NCBI GenBank assembly: GCA_014529385.2
Contig: CM043960.1
Span: forward strand, 78,478,332 to 78,542,331
Reading direction: 5' to 3'
Length of the DNA: 64,000 nt
Origin: Adiantum capillus-veneris
Lineage: Eukaryota > Streptophyta > Polypodiopsida > Polypodiales > Pteridaceae
Positions 19,342 through 31,640 of the stretch are shown here, piece by piece; within the stretch, counting starts at the first letter, position 1; every line of letters begins with the position of its first letter. Under the pieces are notes generated by a model. It was not told where the DNA came from, did no database searches, and worked only from the letters and a program-made list of their open reading frames with translations. The position numbers and the translations under genes are program-made.

Positions 19342-19830
19342 AAGTGCTGCAAGCTATTGACTCACATTCAGGGAAGGTATTTTTCTTAGATGGTCCAGGT
19401 GGCTCAAGAAAAACTTACCTATATAATGCACTTCTTTCACGAAGTTGTCGAGTTGCTCTTGCATGTGCATCATCAGGTATTGCAGCTTTGCTTTTGAGTA
19501 ATGGAAGAACTGCTCATTCTAGGTTTAAGATACCTTTGGAGCTTCACTCTGAAGCAACCTGCAATATAAAGGTAAATAGTCAACTTGCAGAACTTCTAAG
19601 GAATGCAGCTTTACTTATATGGGATGAAGCTCCCATGACACATCGCTATGCATTTGAAGCAGTGCACATAACTTGAAGAGATATTATTCATCGAGATACT
19701 TTGTTTGGTGGAAAAGTCATTTTGTTTGGAGGCGACTTTCGACAAATACTACCTGTTGTACCAAAAGGTAGTCGTACAGACATTGTAAATGCTTCATTGT
19801 GTCATTCTCACATATGGAAATGTACAAAGA
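19342..19830 (+). pseudogene. Helitron PIF1-type helicase, N-terminal part
   Basis: The frame 19344-19676 encodes the ATPase start: VFFLDGPGGSRKTYLYNALL (Walker A), ASSGIAALLLSNGRTAHSRF, then LLIWDEAPM (Walker B). In Walker A the Gly before Lys-Thr has become Arg (GPGGSRKT for GPGGSGKT), which should abolish ATP binding. A stop at 19674 is followed by more helicase sequence to 19830 (FGGDFRQILPVVPKG can be read near 19726-19770). Coding is cut at 19830 by copia A and resumes at 31641. Confidence 0.9.
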
Positions 19831-20057
19831 TGTTGGAATTAGGGTTGTAGAGAAACGCACACAGCTTGGAGAAGACGAAGGAAGCTCAAGGCACACAATA
19901 GAGAGTGTGTTATTTAGTTTGTAATGGAAAGATAGATAGCCCTAGAGTGATGGGTGTATATACAATGCACGGGGGGAAAAACCTCCTCAAGAGGGGAAAA
20001 ATGCCCCGACGGTCCTAGTGTGTTCACACACATCACTACCACATGTATATGGTAACA
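19831..20057 (-). mobile_element. Copia A 3' LTR
   Basis: This 227-bp LTR (plus strand TGTTGG...GGTAACA) matches the LTR of copia C at 44617-44843 in reverse complement. A polypurine-like CTAAGGGAGATT on the minus strand borders it at 20058-20069. Confidence 0.9.
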
Positions 20058-20132
20058 AATCTCCCTTAGAGTGATGCGGTGAACGAGAGCTGGCACATGA
20101 GTAAAGGGAAGTGCCATGCCCTAAGGACATGA

Positions 20133-22207
20133 TCAGTCCACAAAGGGGAGTAAGCCCAAAGCTTTGAGCTTCTCACAAGACAATGCCTTTGTGAAAAGAT
20201 CTGCAAGGTTGTCTTGTGTTGGCACATAAGCCAAGCTGATCTCTCCTACTAAGAGACTCTCCCTGACATAGTGGTAATGCACCTCAATGTGCTTTGTGCG
20301 AGCATGAAAAACTGGGGTCCTCGCAACTGCCAATGCGCTCTGACTGTCAGTGTAGATAGTGTTGGCAGTGTCCAGTCCAACACCCAAATCAGCCATAAGG
20401 CGTCTGAGCCATACACACTCAACCGTAGCTGTGAAGACTGCCCTGTACTCATCAGTGGCCACAGTAGGGTGCTTCTTGCTCAACCATGACAACATGAACT
20501 GCCAAGCATGAAACAAAAACCACTTGTGGACACTCACGTGTCAAAACAACCTGCCTAATCTGAGTCCGAAAAAGCATGTAAGTCTGGCGGCAATGATCCC
20601 CCCTTGGGATAAAACAAGCCAAGATGGAAAGTACCACTAAGGTAGCAAAAAATCCTCTTGACAACCTACCAATTGTTAGACCCTAGGCTATGCATAAATC
20701 TGCTGACCCGTGAGACTGCAAACTGAATATCCGACCTCGTGTTGCATACATAAATGAGGCATCCAACAGCAGTTTGGTAAAGAGTGACATCAACAGGATC
20801 AACAGCATCATGTAGACTCAACTTCAAACCTGTTTCCATGGGAGTGGCAATAGGTTTGCAATCCTCAAGTCCAAACTTACATAGTAATGTCTCTATGTAA
20901 CTTTTCTGACACAAGGCAATCCCACCATTACACTGCTTAAACTGTATACCCAAGTAATGATGCAACAGCCCCAAATCTTTCATCTTGAAAGTAGCATTCA
21001 AATCAGCCTTAAAGTCAGCAATATGTCTCTCATTTGGTCCAGTGATCAACAAATCTTCGACATAAAGAACCACAATGAAAAGTACATCACCCTCACGCTT
21101 TACATACAATGTGCTTTCTGTTGGACTGTTACAAAAGCCTTGTTGACCAAATGAGTGTCAGCTTTCTCATACAAAGCACGAGGAGATTGCTTCAACCCAT
21201 ACAAAGCCTTGTTACATTTGCACACTTTGTCCTCTTGTCCTTTCTTGACAAAACCACGAGGTTGCGTTACATAAACTTCCTCAAATATGTCACCATTCAA
21301 GAAAGCAGTAACAATGTCTCATTGATGTACATCCCAAGCAAAATGAGCTACCAATGCACATATAAAACGCACAGTAGTCATACGACAAGTGGGAGAAAAA
21401 GTCTCTTCATAATCTATGCCTTTTTGCTGTGCATAACTCTTTGCAACAAGTCAAGCGTTATGGCGATCAATCTCACCATCCGGCTTGCACTTCAACTTGC
21501 AAACCCACTTTGTACCAATGGCCTTTTTGCCAAGAGGCAAATCACATAAAGTCCATGTGTCATTTTCTATAAGTACATATTTTGATTGCATGGCAGCCAT
21601 CCAATTTTTTGAATTTTATGCTTAATCAAAAGAGGGAGGTTCTCAACATCATGTAAGCTAGACACAACCAAAGCATAACAATCTGATGCATAAGATACAT
21701 GGCGAGAGCCTGAACGAGTACGACTAGACAAAGGTGCATCCAATTTACAGTCACGTAAAGTGTGCACCAGTCATTTTGGCATACCTCTAGCCTGCTCATT
21801 TTCAGCCCTTTCCTCATCAAGTACATCATGTACATCTGCATCAGTAATAGGCTGATCTATAACATTTTTGAAAACCCCCATAGGCTGTACATTTGCCTCA
21901 TTGGAATTTACATTCGAACTTCCACCACTAAAAAGAGGAACAAAGTGTCATAAATGTCCTGTGAGCTTACATTACTGTCTCTAGTACATGACAGCAAGGG
22001 CTGAACAGAATCTTCCACAAACACTACATCCCGTGAAACCAGAATATGCTTTGTTTGCAGATGATACAATCCGTATCTTTTGCTTTCAACACTCTAATTA
22101 ACAAAAATACATCTGACAGCCGTATCATCCAATTTTTTGCGCTGTGTTTGTGGCACCAGAGCATATGCCAAACAGCCAAAAACATGCATGTGCTCAATAG
22201 AAGCCTT
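20133..22207 (-). pseudogene. Copia A pol: RNase H, RT and integrase C-terminal remnant
   Basis: In minus-strand order the pieces are the integrase C-terminal region (22094-22207, IEHMHVFGCLAYALVP), linker fragments (21567-22000), RT N-terminal part (21100-21300, YVTQPRGFVKKGQE, ALYGLKQSPRAL), RT core (20666-21109) and RNase H (20133-20537, TDSQSALAVARTPVFHARTK). The RT catalytic box reads LYVEDLLIT, so the first Asp of YVDD is Glu; copia C keeps YVDD. Stops and frame changes separate the pieces. It encodes no working enzyme. Confidence 0.88.
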
Positions 22208-22399
22208 TGAAGGAGTACGAGCGGAAGTGCGACGCGAGAGAGAGTGCGAGAAGAAGAGCACGACGATATGGTGAACTCGCTCTACTGTAATGTGTAGAGC
22301 ATAGTGAGTTCTTATTAGGTTTTTACAAAAGAATATGTGTACATACCTAGCGGCCCGCCCACTTACCTGGGCGACCACATTGGGCTTTATACCCCAACA
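22208..22399 (-). mobile_element. Copia B 3' LTR
   Basis: This 192-bp copy is followed on the plus strand by ACCTCCCACTTAAAG, which on the minus strand is the polypurine tract AAGTGGGAGGT placed right before the LTR. Confidence 0.93.
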
Positions 22400-22488
22400 A
22401 CCTCCCACTTAAAGTCCAATGTGGTACTTTAAGTGTGAGAGAAGCTACTATACAAGCTAATATACAAGAGATGTAGAGAAGTGATGTA

Positions 22489-25400
22489 CTACCCTACACC
22501 TAACTGCTTGCGAAAATGCGCAAAGCTCTCTGAGGGAAGTCCTTTTGTAAGTAGATCAGCAGGATTTTCTGTGGTGTGAACTTTGACAAGCTGAAGTTGC
22601 TTATCCTCGAGCATTTCCCTGATGAAATGATACTTCACATCCACATGCTTTGTCTTTGAGTGATAAATTGGATTGCGAGCCAATTGTATAGCACTTTGAC
22701 TATCACAATATAACACAGGCATCTCTTCTTTGATTCCCAAATCTGTTACTAGTCGATTAAGCCAAATTGATTCTTTGCATGCCTCTGATGCTGCAACATA
22801 TTCAGCCTTTGTAGTAGACTGTGTAACACAATCTTGTAATCTAGAACGCCATGATACTGCTCCACCAGCCAATGTAAAGACATACCCTGACGTAGACCTT
22901 CGGTTGTCTTAGTCACCTGCATAATCTGAGTCTGTAAAACCCTTTACACTTAGCTCGTGACTCCCATAGCATATATGCATACTCTTTGTAGCTTTCAGGT
23001 ATCTCAATATTCCTTTCACTGCCTCCCAATGTTTCTTGCCTGGGTTTGACATGTATCGACTTACTACTCCCACTGCAAATGCAATGTCTGGGCGAGTAGC
23101 AATCATTGCATACATCAAACTACCCACTGCAGACGCATATGGAATCTTATCCATTTCAGCATGTTCTTCCTCAGACACAGGACAATCTTGTTTGCTAAGT
23201 TTCACATATGGTGGCAATGGAACACTCAGTGCCTTTCCCTTCTCCATATTGAAACGTTGCAAAACCTTGTCAATATACTCTGTTTGAGATAACCAAATCA
23301 ACTTCTTTGATCTGTCTCTCTCAATGCGCATACCAAGTATATGACTTGCCTCACCCATGTCTTTCATGTCAAACGATTTTGCCATCTTTGACTTCAAAGC
23401 TGAAATTTCTTCCAAGTGCTTGCCAGCAATCAACATGTCATCCACATACAAAATAAGGATTAGCCAACTACCATCCTTAGCCTTCTTTGTATATAGACAG
23501 TGATAGAACTCACTACGTTTGTAGCCTTGAGAAATCATAAACTTGTGGAATTTATGGTACCATGCCCTCGGTGATTGTTTTAAGCCATAAAGACTCTTTA
23601 ACAACTGGCATACCCAATCTTCCTTGCCTTTCTCAACAAACCCTTCTGGCTGCTGCATGTAAATTTCCACATCTAAATCACCATGCAAGAACGCTATCTT
23701 GACATCCATTTGGTGCAACACCAAATCTAATATGGCAACCAATGCAAGAAAGCATCTCAATGTAGTCATCTTGACCACCGGAGAGAAGACTTCATCAAAG
23801 TCAATGCCTTGTTCTTGCTTAAAGCCCTTGGCAACAAGCCTTGCTTTGTACTTTGGCTGACTATCATGAGCGGTGATCTTATACCTGTAAACCCATTTAC
23901 AAGGTAGAGTCTTTTTGCCCTGTGGTAATTTAACTAGCTTCCCTATCTTGTTTTTATGCAGAGCTGTCATCTTTGACTGCATGGACAATTGCCAATTCCC
24001 GGAGTCCTTCATTTGCACTGCTTCCTTGTAACATGAAGGCTCATTGCAATCAGTCAACATGACATAGTTTATAGATGGAACAAACCTATCAGGAGGTCGC
24101 GTGACACGTCTAGATCTACGCACAATAGGTGGCTGAGGCTCAGCCACAACCTGTGGTTCCACTCTATCCTGTCCTTGCTCCTCTTGAGCCCTGACATTTT
24201 GTCTTGCACGTGCAGGTCCATCTTCTTGGAAGACAACTCTTCTAATCTCCTCAACCCTCTCTGGTTTAGAATGATATTTGGATTCATTAAAGTGAACATC
24301 ATTGCTGCGAACAACCTTTCTAGATTCAGGATCCCAAAGTCTGTACCCCATCTCACCAGAATTACCATAGCCTAGAAAGATGCACTTTCTACTCTTTGGC
24401 TCAAGTTTGTTCCTAAATTCCTTTGGAACGTGAGTATATGCCTCACAGCCAAAGACTCTGAGATGCTTGTATGAGGGCATTTTGCCTGACCATACCATCT
24501 CTGGCACTGAATCCTTCTGCAAAACCTTGCTAGGAGATCTATTTACAAGATGAACAGCTGTTGATACAGCTTCATCCCAAAACCCATTTGGCAACTGTGC
24601 ATTAGACAGCATACTTCTGACCTTCTCTTGTATGGTCCTATTCATCCTCTCAGCAACACCATTTTGAGGAGGATTGTAAGGAGCAGTAAGTTCACGTTTT
24701 ATACCTTTTGACTCACAAAAGTCCTAAAAGGCCTTTGAAACATACTCTCCACCATTGTCAATGCGTAAGCATTTAAGCTTCTTGCCACTCTGATTCTCCA
24801 CAAGTGTCACAAACGTTTTGAAAACACTAAACGCTTCATCCTTGTGCTTGAGAAAGTAAACCCATACTTTCCTCGAGTAATCATCTATAAATGTCATAAA
24901 GTAAGAAGCTCCCCCTAGAGATAGGTTAGGCATAGGTCCACACAAATCACTATGAACAAGTGCCAACTGTGTATCTCTTCTATTGCTTCTATGCTTATGT
25001 GGCTGCTGTGTTTGCTTACCATACAGACAATGTTCACAGAATTCAAAATCATTAAATGAAAAGCCAAGTAAATAACCAGAACGAGACAAGATTTCCATTC
25101 CCTTCTTAGACATATGTCCTAACCGGCTATGCCACAAAGAAACGTTCGGCTGCTCGGTTACATTGATTACATTTTTAGAGACATTTGATACATAAATCAT
25201 GTAAAGTCCTCCAGACTTTACTCCATGTGCTACTGTCATAGAACCCTTGGATATCTTCCACATGTTCTGTCCAAAAGTGGTGACGTAGCCAGCATCATCA
25301 AGTAAACCTGTGCTGATCAAGCTCTTTGTAATTGCGGGAACATGTCTCACATTCTTCAGCGTGAAAGAAGAGCCATTCTGAAACTTCAATTGAACATCTC

Positions 25401-26469
25401 CAACACCTAAGATCTCACATGTCTGCCCATTGCCTAGCCAAACATGATCTTTAGTGGGCACATAAGAGGTAAACCACTCCTTGTTTGGAGACACATGAAG
25501 TGATGCCCCTGAGTCTATACTCCAGTCACTCAGTGCATTTCCATCAGATGCTGTAAGAAGAGCTGAGTCCATTGTATTCTTCAAGAAGTAGATGTCTCCT
25601 GACACTAGACTGTCATCCACTGCAACAGTGTTTGTCACATTTATTTCTTGAATCTTCACTGAGGACTTGTTCTTCTCACCATGTTCTTCAGCTTTGTCTT
25701 TGCCTTTTTCTGCTTTCCATTCTCTGCAGTCTCTTTTCATGTGACCCTTCTTGCCACAATGGTAGCATTCTATGTCACTCTTGCCTTTAGCACTGCGGGA
25801 CTTGCTACCAGACTGATTCCTCTTTCCACCTATGTACTTTTCTTTGGTCCTTCCCCTGACAACTAAGGCTGTTCCTTTGCCTTTGTCCATTGTCTTTCTA
25901 TTGGTTTCTTCAGTAAGCAGACTTCCTTCTACACCTGCTATGTTCAAACCATCTGGAGGTGCAGAATTACTCAAAGCTGTGCGAAAAGTGTCCCAACTTT
26001 CCAGCAATGTGATCAACAGGAACATAGCTCTAACAGGTTCATCAAACTTGACACCTTGAGCTGACAACTGACTGTAGATTGTGTTGAATTCATTCAGATG
26101 ATTGGACATAGGTGTCCCTTCTTTCATCTTCAAGTCAACAAGCTTCTTAAGCCAGTATACCTGTGAAGCTGCACTCTGCTTCTCATAAAGATCACTCAGC
26201 TTTAACCATGCTTGATAAGCCGACATCTCGTCTGCTACATTGAAGTAAACGCTTTCTGCCAAAGTCAGCATAATGGTAGAAAGTGCCAATTCATCCATTT
26301 CACTCCATTCATCTTCGTCCATATCTTCTGGTTTTATCCCCTTGAGCTTTATAGGTTTTATCTGCTTCTTTTGTACCAACACGTGCCAAATCTGCTTCTT
26401 CCATAATGGGAAATTGGTTCCATCCAACTTCTTGATATTGTAAAGAGCAGTGTCCTGTGATCCAGCCAT
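22489..26469 (-). pseudogene. Copia B Gag-Pol polyprotein, two in-frame stops
   Basis: A single 1326-codon frame starts with ATG at 26469 (MAGSQDTALYN). It is broken only by a TAG at 24724-24726 and a TAA at 22909-22911. Domains by residue: UBN2-type Gag (1-200), CCHC knuckle CYHCGKKGHMKRDC (235-248), protease WSIDSGASLHVS (about 317-328), integrase HHCC (HSRLGHM...CEHCLYGKQ) and catalytic Asp in HSDLCGPM and RIDNGGEYVS, then NGVAERMNRT holding the Glu. RT has YVDDMLIAG and RNase H has YCDSQSAIQLARNPIYHSK. The domain order PR-IN-RT-RH is copia type, and the gene resembles the Tnt1 group. Both stops could be single-base changes. All visible catalytic residues are kept, so inactivation looks recent. 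Confidence 0.95.
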
Positions 26470-27542
26470 AGCTACGCTTCACAGTGGTTTACTTTCCAGG
26501 GAAAATTCGACAGAGTTTCCCCTGTAAACTGACCTCTGAACCAATATCAACCTGTCAAATGAACCAAGAAAGCTTCAGATTCTGCATAAATTTCGGCAGA
26601 GTCTCCTTTGTAAAATGGCTCTGGTGTACTCAAAAAACAGACCAAAAAACAGCTCAAAAAACACTGTCTCTCTGACACTACAAGCTGCGGGTAAACCTGT
26701 CCTGCACCTGTACTGTCTCTCACTGTCTTGTAAGCATAGACTGTGACAATGCCTCAGCGGCAGTAAAGCAAAGATGCAATCCCAACTGTCTAACTCACAG
26801 TCAATACATCCTAGCTGCCTATCTAAGGGTGCTCGAGGGATCGCTCCAAGACCTGTATCACCGAAAGGATCTCAACATTCGAGAATCCCCCAGCTCAATA
26901 AAACCTCACTCGACCCTCAACAAAGGCTGCAGTAAATCTGACAGTACATAGACTTCCCACAAAGTCATACATCCACAAATTTCCCACTATATGTTGTAAC
27001 CGCTGCGGCGGTTGTTTGCTGCGTGACTCACAGCCAGCAAACCCTCAACAAACATACATCATCTCTGACAATACATCCCATGTGGAAGTACCTGCAATGT
27101 CAGGATGAAATCTGGAATATCAAGCAGCAAACACAAGCTACCTGATGAACTAGTGGATGTCGCCTACAGTCTCTGTGTAGATGCGCCCGTGTCGTATGTG
27201 ACACGCCTCCAAGAACTGTGAGCCGTCCTTCGATGTGTAGACACCCACAAATCAACACTCTGGGAGTGTCGATATCCTCAGCACCTGCAGTCGTAGGCCG
27301 AAAACCTCAAATTTGCAAAGTCGGATCTGCACAAGCCGAGACCACGTAGTCGAAAATGGCCTGCGCAGACCTTTGTCGAAGCCGAACGGTGGCCGAGATG
27401 ACCTCAGAATGAAATTCTAAGAACACCGAGCCCTTCGGGCTCGCCCACAGGATTTGGGGCCGTGTCTTCGCCTGTCGAATTTCACTCCAATCTAAGCTGG
27501 CGACTCTAGCCTCCTGCAGTGCTGCCCCGAGCCTTGATCTGA
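26470..27542 (-). other. Copia B untranslated leader
   Basis: About 1.07 kb lies between the primer-binding site and the Gag start. No open frame of note. This leader is long compared with the 192-bp LTR and is relatively GC-rich at its distal end (27170-27540). Confidence 0.6.
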
Positions 27543-27554
27543 GCTCTGATACCA
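27543..27554 (-). promoter_or_regulatory. Primer-binding site of copia B
   Basis: The plus-strand GCTCTGATACCA is the reverse complement of TGGTATCAGAGC, the initiator tRNA-Met site. It lies two bases from the LTR at 27557. Confidence 0.92.
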
Positions 27555-27556
27555 GT

Positions 27557-27748
27557 TGAAGGAGTACGAGCGGAAGTGCGACGCGAGAGAGAGTGCGAGA
27601 AGAAGAGCACGACGATATGGTGAACTCGCTCTACTGTAATGTGTAGAGCATAGTGAGTTCTTATTAGGTTTTTACAAAAGAATATGTGTACATACCTGGC
27701 GGCCCGCCCACTTACCTGGGCGACCACATTGGGCTTTATACCCCAACA
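27557..27748 (-). mobile_element. Copia B 5' LTR
   Basis: This 192-bp copy is nearly identical to 22208-22399 and is followed by the target-site duplication GCCTT. Confidence 0.93.
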
Positions 27749-27753
27749 GCCTT

Positions 27754-29400
27754 TCTATCATGCCATGCTTCATACGGAGTTATAGACTGCAAAGCTTTTG
27801 TAGGACACCTGTTTAGTACATAAGTGGCACACATGATGGCCTCAAGCTAAAAATAATGTGGCAAAGCTTGAATTTTGACCATACATCGTGCCATTTCCAT
27901 AAGTGACCTGTTTTTCCTCTCGGCAACACCATTTTTTGAGGTGTATAAGGCACTGTACATTGGTGTTTTATCCCACAACTAGCCAGAAATGCATTAAATT
28001 CATGAGACATATACTTCCCCCCTCGATCGGAATGGAGGGTGCCCATAGTACATTTCGATACATTTTCAGCCATAGCCAGAAATTGTTTGAAGCACATAAA
28101 AACTTCGGACTTCTCTTTAAGCCGAAATACCCATGCATGCCTGGAGTAATCATCAACGAAAGTCACGAAGTAAAGGTAATTGCCCAAGGGCGGAGTTTGC
28201 ATGGGCCCACAAACATCACTATGCACACGCTGCAACCTGCATGAGGCCCTAACTGAACCATTCTTTGGAACTTAGAACGCTGCATTTTACCCAAAATATA
28301 GCCTTCACAAACATGTTTAACAAGTGCTTCAAGAGGTGGCAAAGAAGCAACCATATCAGATTTTTGCAAACGCAGCAAACTGGCAAAATTCAAATGACCA
28401 AACGTGCATGCCAAAGTTTTGCATCTCAAATGGCCCTTGAATCTGTAACTGAATTTGCAAAATTTTGTCCACACTTGTCATACAAAGTGAACTTATACAA
28501 CCCACGGACAAAAGGCCAAATGCAACAATGTCATCACCAAAACTGAGATTATGAACTGTACATCTATCATCCACAAATTTGACTACAAGTCCAAGTCTAG
28601 CAAGTGCAGATACAGACTAAAGATTCTTCTTGATTCCACGTACATAAAGTGCATCAACAAGTGTGAAAGAACTGCCATTTGCAGCAATAAGCACAATCTT
28701 TCCAACTCCCTGAACCGGATAAGAGGCATTGTTGGCACAAGTGACTGAATTCCCATGAGGGACAGCAGACTCGAGAGAGGTGAACAATTCACGATGTCAG
28801 GTAATGTGCTTTGTAACACCACTGTCGAAATACCACACATGTGAATTTGCAGCAAAAACTGACAAGCATGCATCATGGACAACAAGATTGTAAGTGCACT
28901 TTGTGCGAAAAGCCCATTCTGCATCAACATTAGGAACACAATCTCCTTTCATAGAAGACTCAACAATTGTTGCATTTGTAGTGGAACCAGCATTTGCAGT
29001 GGAACCACCCTCTTTCTTCTTAGCCTCTTTGGCCTTCAACTTAGGACACTGCTTGATCAAGTGATAAGTAGCTTTACAATAATGGCAACACATCTTCTTT
29101 TTGCCCTTATCACCAGAATTGCCAGACGAAGTGGTGCCAGCAGAAGCATTGGGAATAGAAGTTTTTCCACTCATAGCAGAACCATAAGAAGTGGCTGCAT
29201 TGCTGTTACCACCCTTTCTTTGAGAGGCAATAGAAGCATCTTCAACTGCACGCTGCCTAGTCCTGTTTTTTCTAGAAAGTGACTCTTACAACAACAATGT
29301 GCATAATGCACCAAACTTGACAACTTCAAGATTTCCTTGGGTCATAAGTCTCCAAGTACTAGCAAAAGTCTGGTAAGAATCTGGTAAGGCATCAAACACC
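27754..29400 (-). pseudogene. Copia A integrase core, protease and Gag C-terminal remnant
   Basis: Going down the minus strand: Gag zinc-knuckle region (28797-29174, CCHYCKATYHLIKQC), protease WYFDSGVTKHIT (about 28800), GAG-pre-integrase region (28163-28474, LHVCEGYILGKM-like), integrase with VHSDVCGPM and FVDDYSRHAWVF (27813-28235) and HSDRGGKYMSHEF. Frame changes occur between the pieces. The integrase is cut at 27749 by copia B. The Gag homology with copia C ends near 29397. Confidence 0.88.
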
Positions 29401-31445
29401 AAGACACTTACACATCATTGTTGTCCATTACTTCACGTTGGAAGAGAGACAAAGTATCCAAGTTTAGTCCAAATCCACCCTCCTTGATTCAGCAAATGTT
29501 GGGCTTACACTAGTAGGAGAAATGATACATTTCCTACTCTCAATTGAATGATCACTCTCTCTCTTACAATGGCATAGAGTTCCCTTGCTAATCACCCCTA
29601 ATACAACACATGAATATGCATAAGACAATGAGCTTCCACTCAAGAGCTCCTTCTAGAGAGGTTGAGCTTGGCTTCTCAAGCTATAGCATAGTGCTCTTGC
29701 TTATGGCTCCCCCCTTTTGTGCTAGCCACACCCTCTTTTTATAGCAATTTTGAGGGCTAGGGTTACTCCTCTAACCATGGTTGGGTTAGATTTTCAGCAC
29801 TTATGTAATTTCTTTTGCTTGGAATTATCAAGAAGTTGGTGGGGATAGATGAAGAAGAGAGAGAGGAGAGAAGTGGAGGTGATAGGACTTTTCATAGTAG
29901 GTTAGTGTTAGTAAATTAGTAGAGTTAGTATTTTTATTGATTTACAAATGGAATTGGATATTTACAATGGGAGTATCCATGTAGGATACAAATAAGAAAG
30001 AAAAAACTCTTAATAGGTAAGAAAATATGGATTTCTTACAATGTTGATGCTCCAAGTGTCTTGAGTAGGGTCAATTTTGACGCTTGTTGACGGTCCACTA
30101 GCTTTGACGGTATGTTTTTTCTCCACTCTTGACCTTCCTTGAGAGCCAAGGTGATTGAATATGAGTAATCAATCAACATGGTGCTGTCTTTCAAGAGGGT
30201 GGTTTTCTTGATAGATATGGGTAATATGGAAGAGGAAAAATGAGACTAGGTGGTCAATTTTGGAATGGAAGTGTGTGTAGGAGACGTGAGTTCACCATGG
30301 TTTCTCTTATTCTTCAAGGTTGAGAAGAAGGTGAGTAGGGTGCAGAGAGGAGTGGTGAGAGAGGTGGGGATGATGAGTGGAGAAGTGTGTGTGAAAGAGG
30401 AAAATGATAAAGTGGAAGAGGAAGTGTGGCTGCATAGCATGGGCAAACTGGGGTCCACTAATAAAATCATAGCTCACAGCTCGTAGCTCAAAAAAATATG
30501 AAAAAATTTGAGATAAAAGTTCAGCCCACGAGCTACAACTTTTGTTTGTATCACCTTTTCAAATTCGGGGAGCATGTGATCTTTAAAAATTCATCAAAAC
30601 CAACTGTTTTTTTCCACTGCACAAAGTCCTTGTGAGGTCCTTCTTTGGATGATTTTTTTGAACACCTCCAAGAGTGAGCCCCCCATAGTGCATGCATGCA
30701 TGCCACATACCCTTGACCTTATTTGGTAGGCCTATAATTGAAGATATTGTTGAGATCATGATATAAGTAAATAGTACAACTAAGAAAATCAAATATTGAG
30801 GGGTCTAAAAAAATATGTACATGTCAAATATAAATAATATAGGTGGAAAAAATATAAAGGGGTCAAAATAAATCTCTCTCATTATAAGTCTACCATAAAA
30901 AGATGAATATTTTTGGTGGTCTAATTTAATGAGAGTAACAGAGAATAGATGAAGGAAGGAAAAAATCACAATAGTGAAAAAATATAGAACTAGTTTTTAT
31001 GGATTTTTGTTGGGATGGAGTTACACCAAAAATAAGAGAAGCTTGCATGAAATTATTTTTATATGGAATAAAGAGTATGCAAAATGGTAAGAAAAAATAT
31101 GGTAATGGTGAGTCAATGTACATAGCATAAATAACACACCATAGGTAGAAATATTTAAATAAATACCAAAATAATTATGAAAAATTCTTTTATTTAGGCC
31201 CTATATACAATGAAATATTTACACACAAATGGGCCATAATATACTTATAATTTTTTATTTTTTTTGGCTCAACTAGCCCAGTGACTAGCTAATTGAGGGT
31301 TTTTAAGAAGATATGGGAAAAGTCCCCTAACTCACACACACCTATATACAGTGAAATGGTAGGGATAGCCACAGTGTTTGGATGATTTTGGTAGGGTGGG
31401 TTAACTCACTATGGCAATTATGGGGAGCCGAAAAACGGCTATCAA
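29400..31445. other. Unidentified 2-kb block inside copia A
   Basis: This replaces the Gag N-terminus, leader and first ~31 bp of the copia A 5' LTR, compared with copia C. No coding sequence is recognised. From 29497 (TGTTGGGCTTACAC) to 31447 (ATCAACA) it has short inverted ends TGTTG/CAACA, and a minus-strand TATA-like CTATAAAAAG sits near 29736. It could be a solo LTR of another family, but the flanks (GCAAA and GCTTG) do not form a clear target-site duplication. Confidence 0.35.
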
Positions 31446-31640
31446 CAGCTTGGAGAAGACGAAGGAATCTCAAGGCACACAATAGAGAGTGTGTTACTTA
31501 GTGTGTAATGGAAAGATAGATAGTCCTAGAGTGATGGACGTATATATAATGCACGGGGGAAAAACTTCCTAAAGAGGGAAAAAATACCCCGGTGGTCCTA
31601 GTGTGTTCACACACATCACTACCACATGTATATGGTAACA
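31446..31640 (-). mobile_element. Copia A 5' LTR, truncated
   Basis: This matches the other LTR from 19862 on and lacks its first ~31 bp on the plus strand. It ends GGTAACA at 31640 and abuts the helicase sequence. It has more differences than expected for a recent pair, so A is older than B. Confidence 0.85.

Larger units (their letters stand above)
22203..27753 (-). mobile_element. Copia element B, complete and young, nested in copia A
   Basis: The LTRs are 22208-22399 and 27557-27748 (192 bp each). They begin TGAAGG and end CCAACA on the plus strand and differ at one site that I can see (TAGCGG versus TGGCGG). The perfect target-site duplication GCCTT lies at 22203-22207 and 27749-27753. 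The element interrupts the integrase gene of copia A. Its primer-binding site, polypurine tract and one long polyprotein frame are all present. It is the innermost of the nested insertions here and probably the youngest. Confidence 0.95.
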
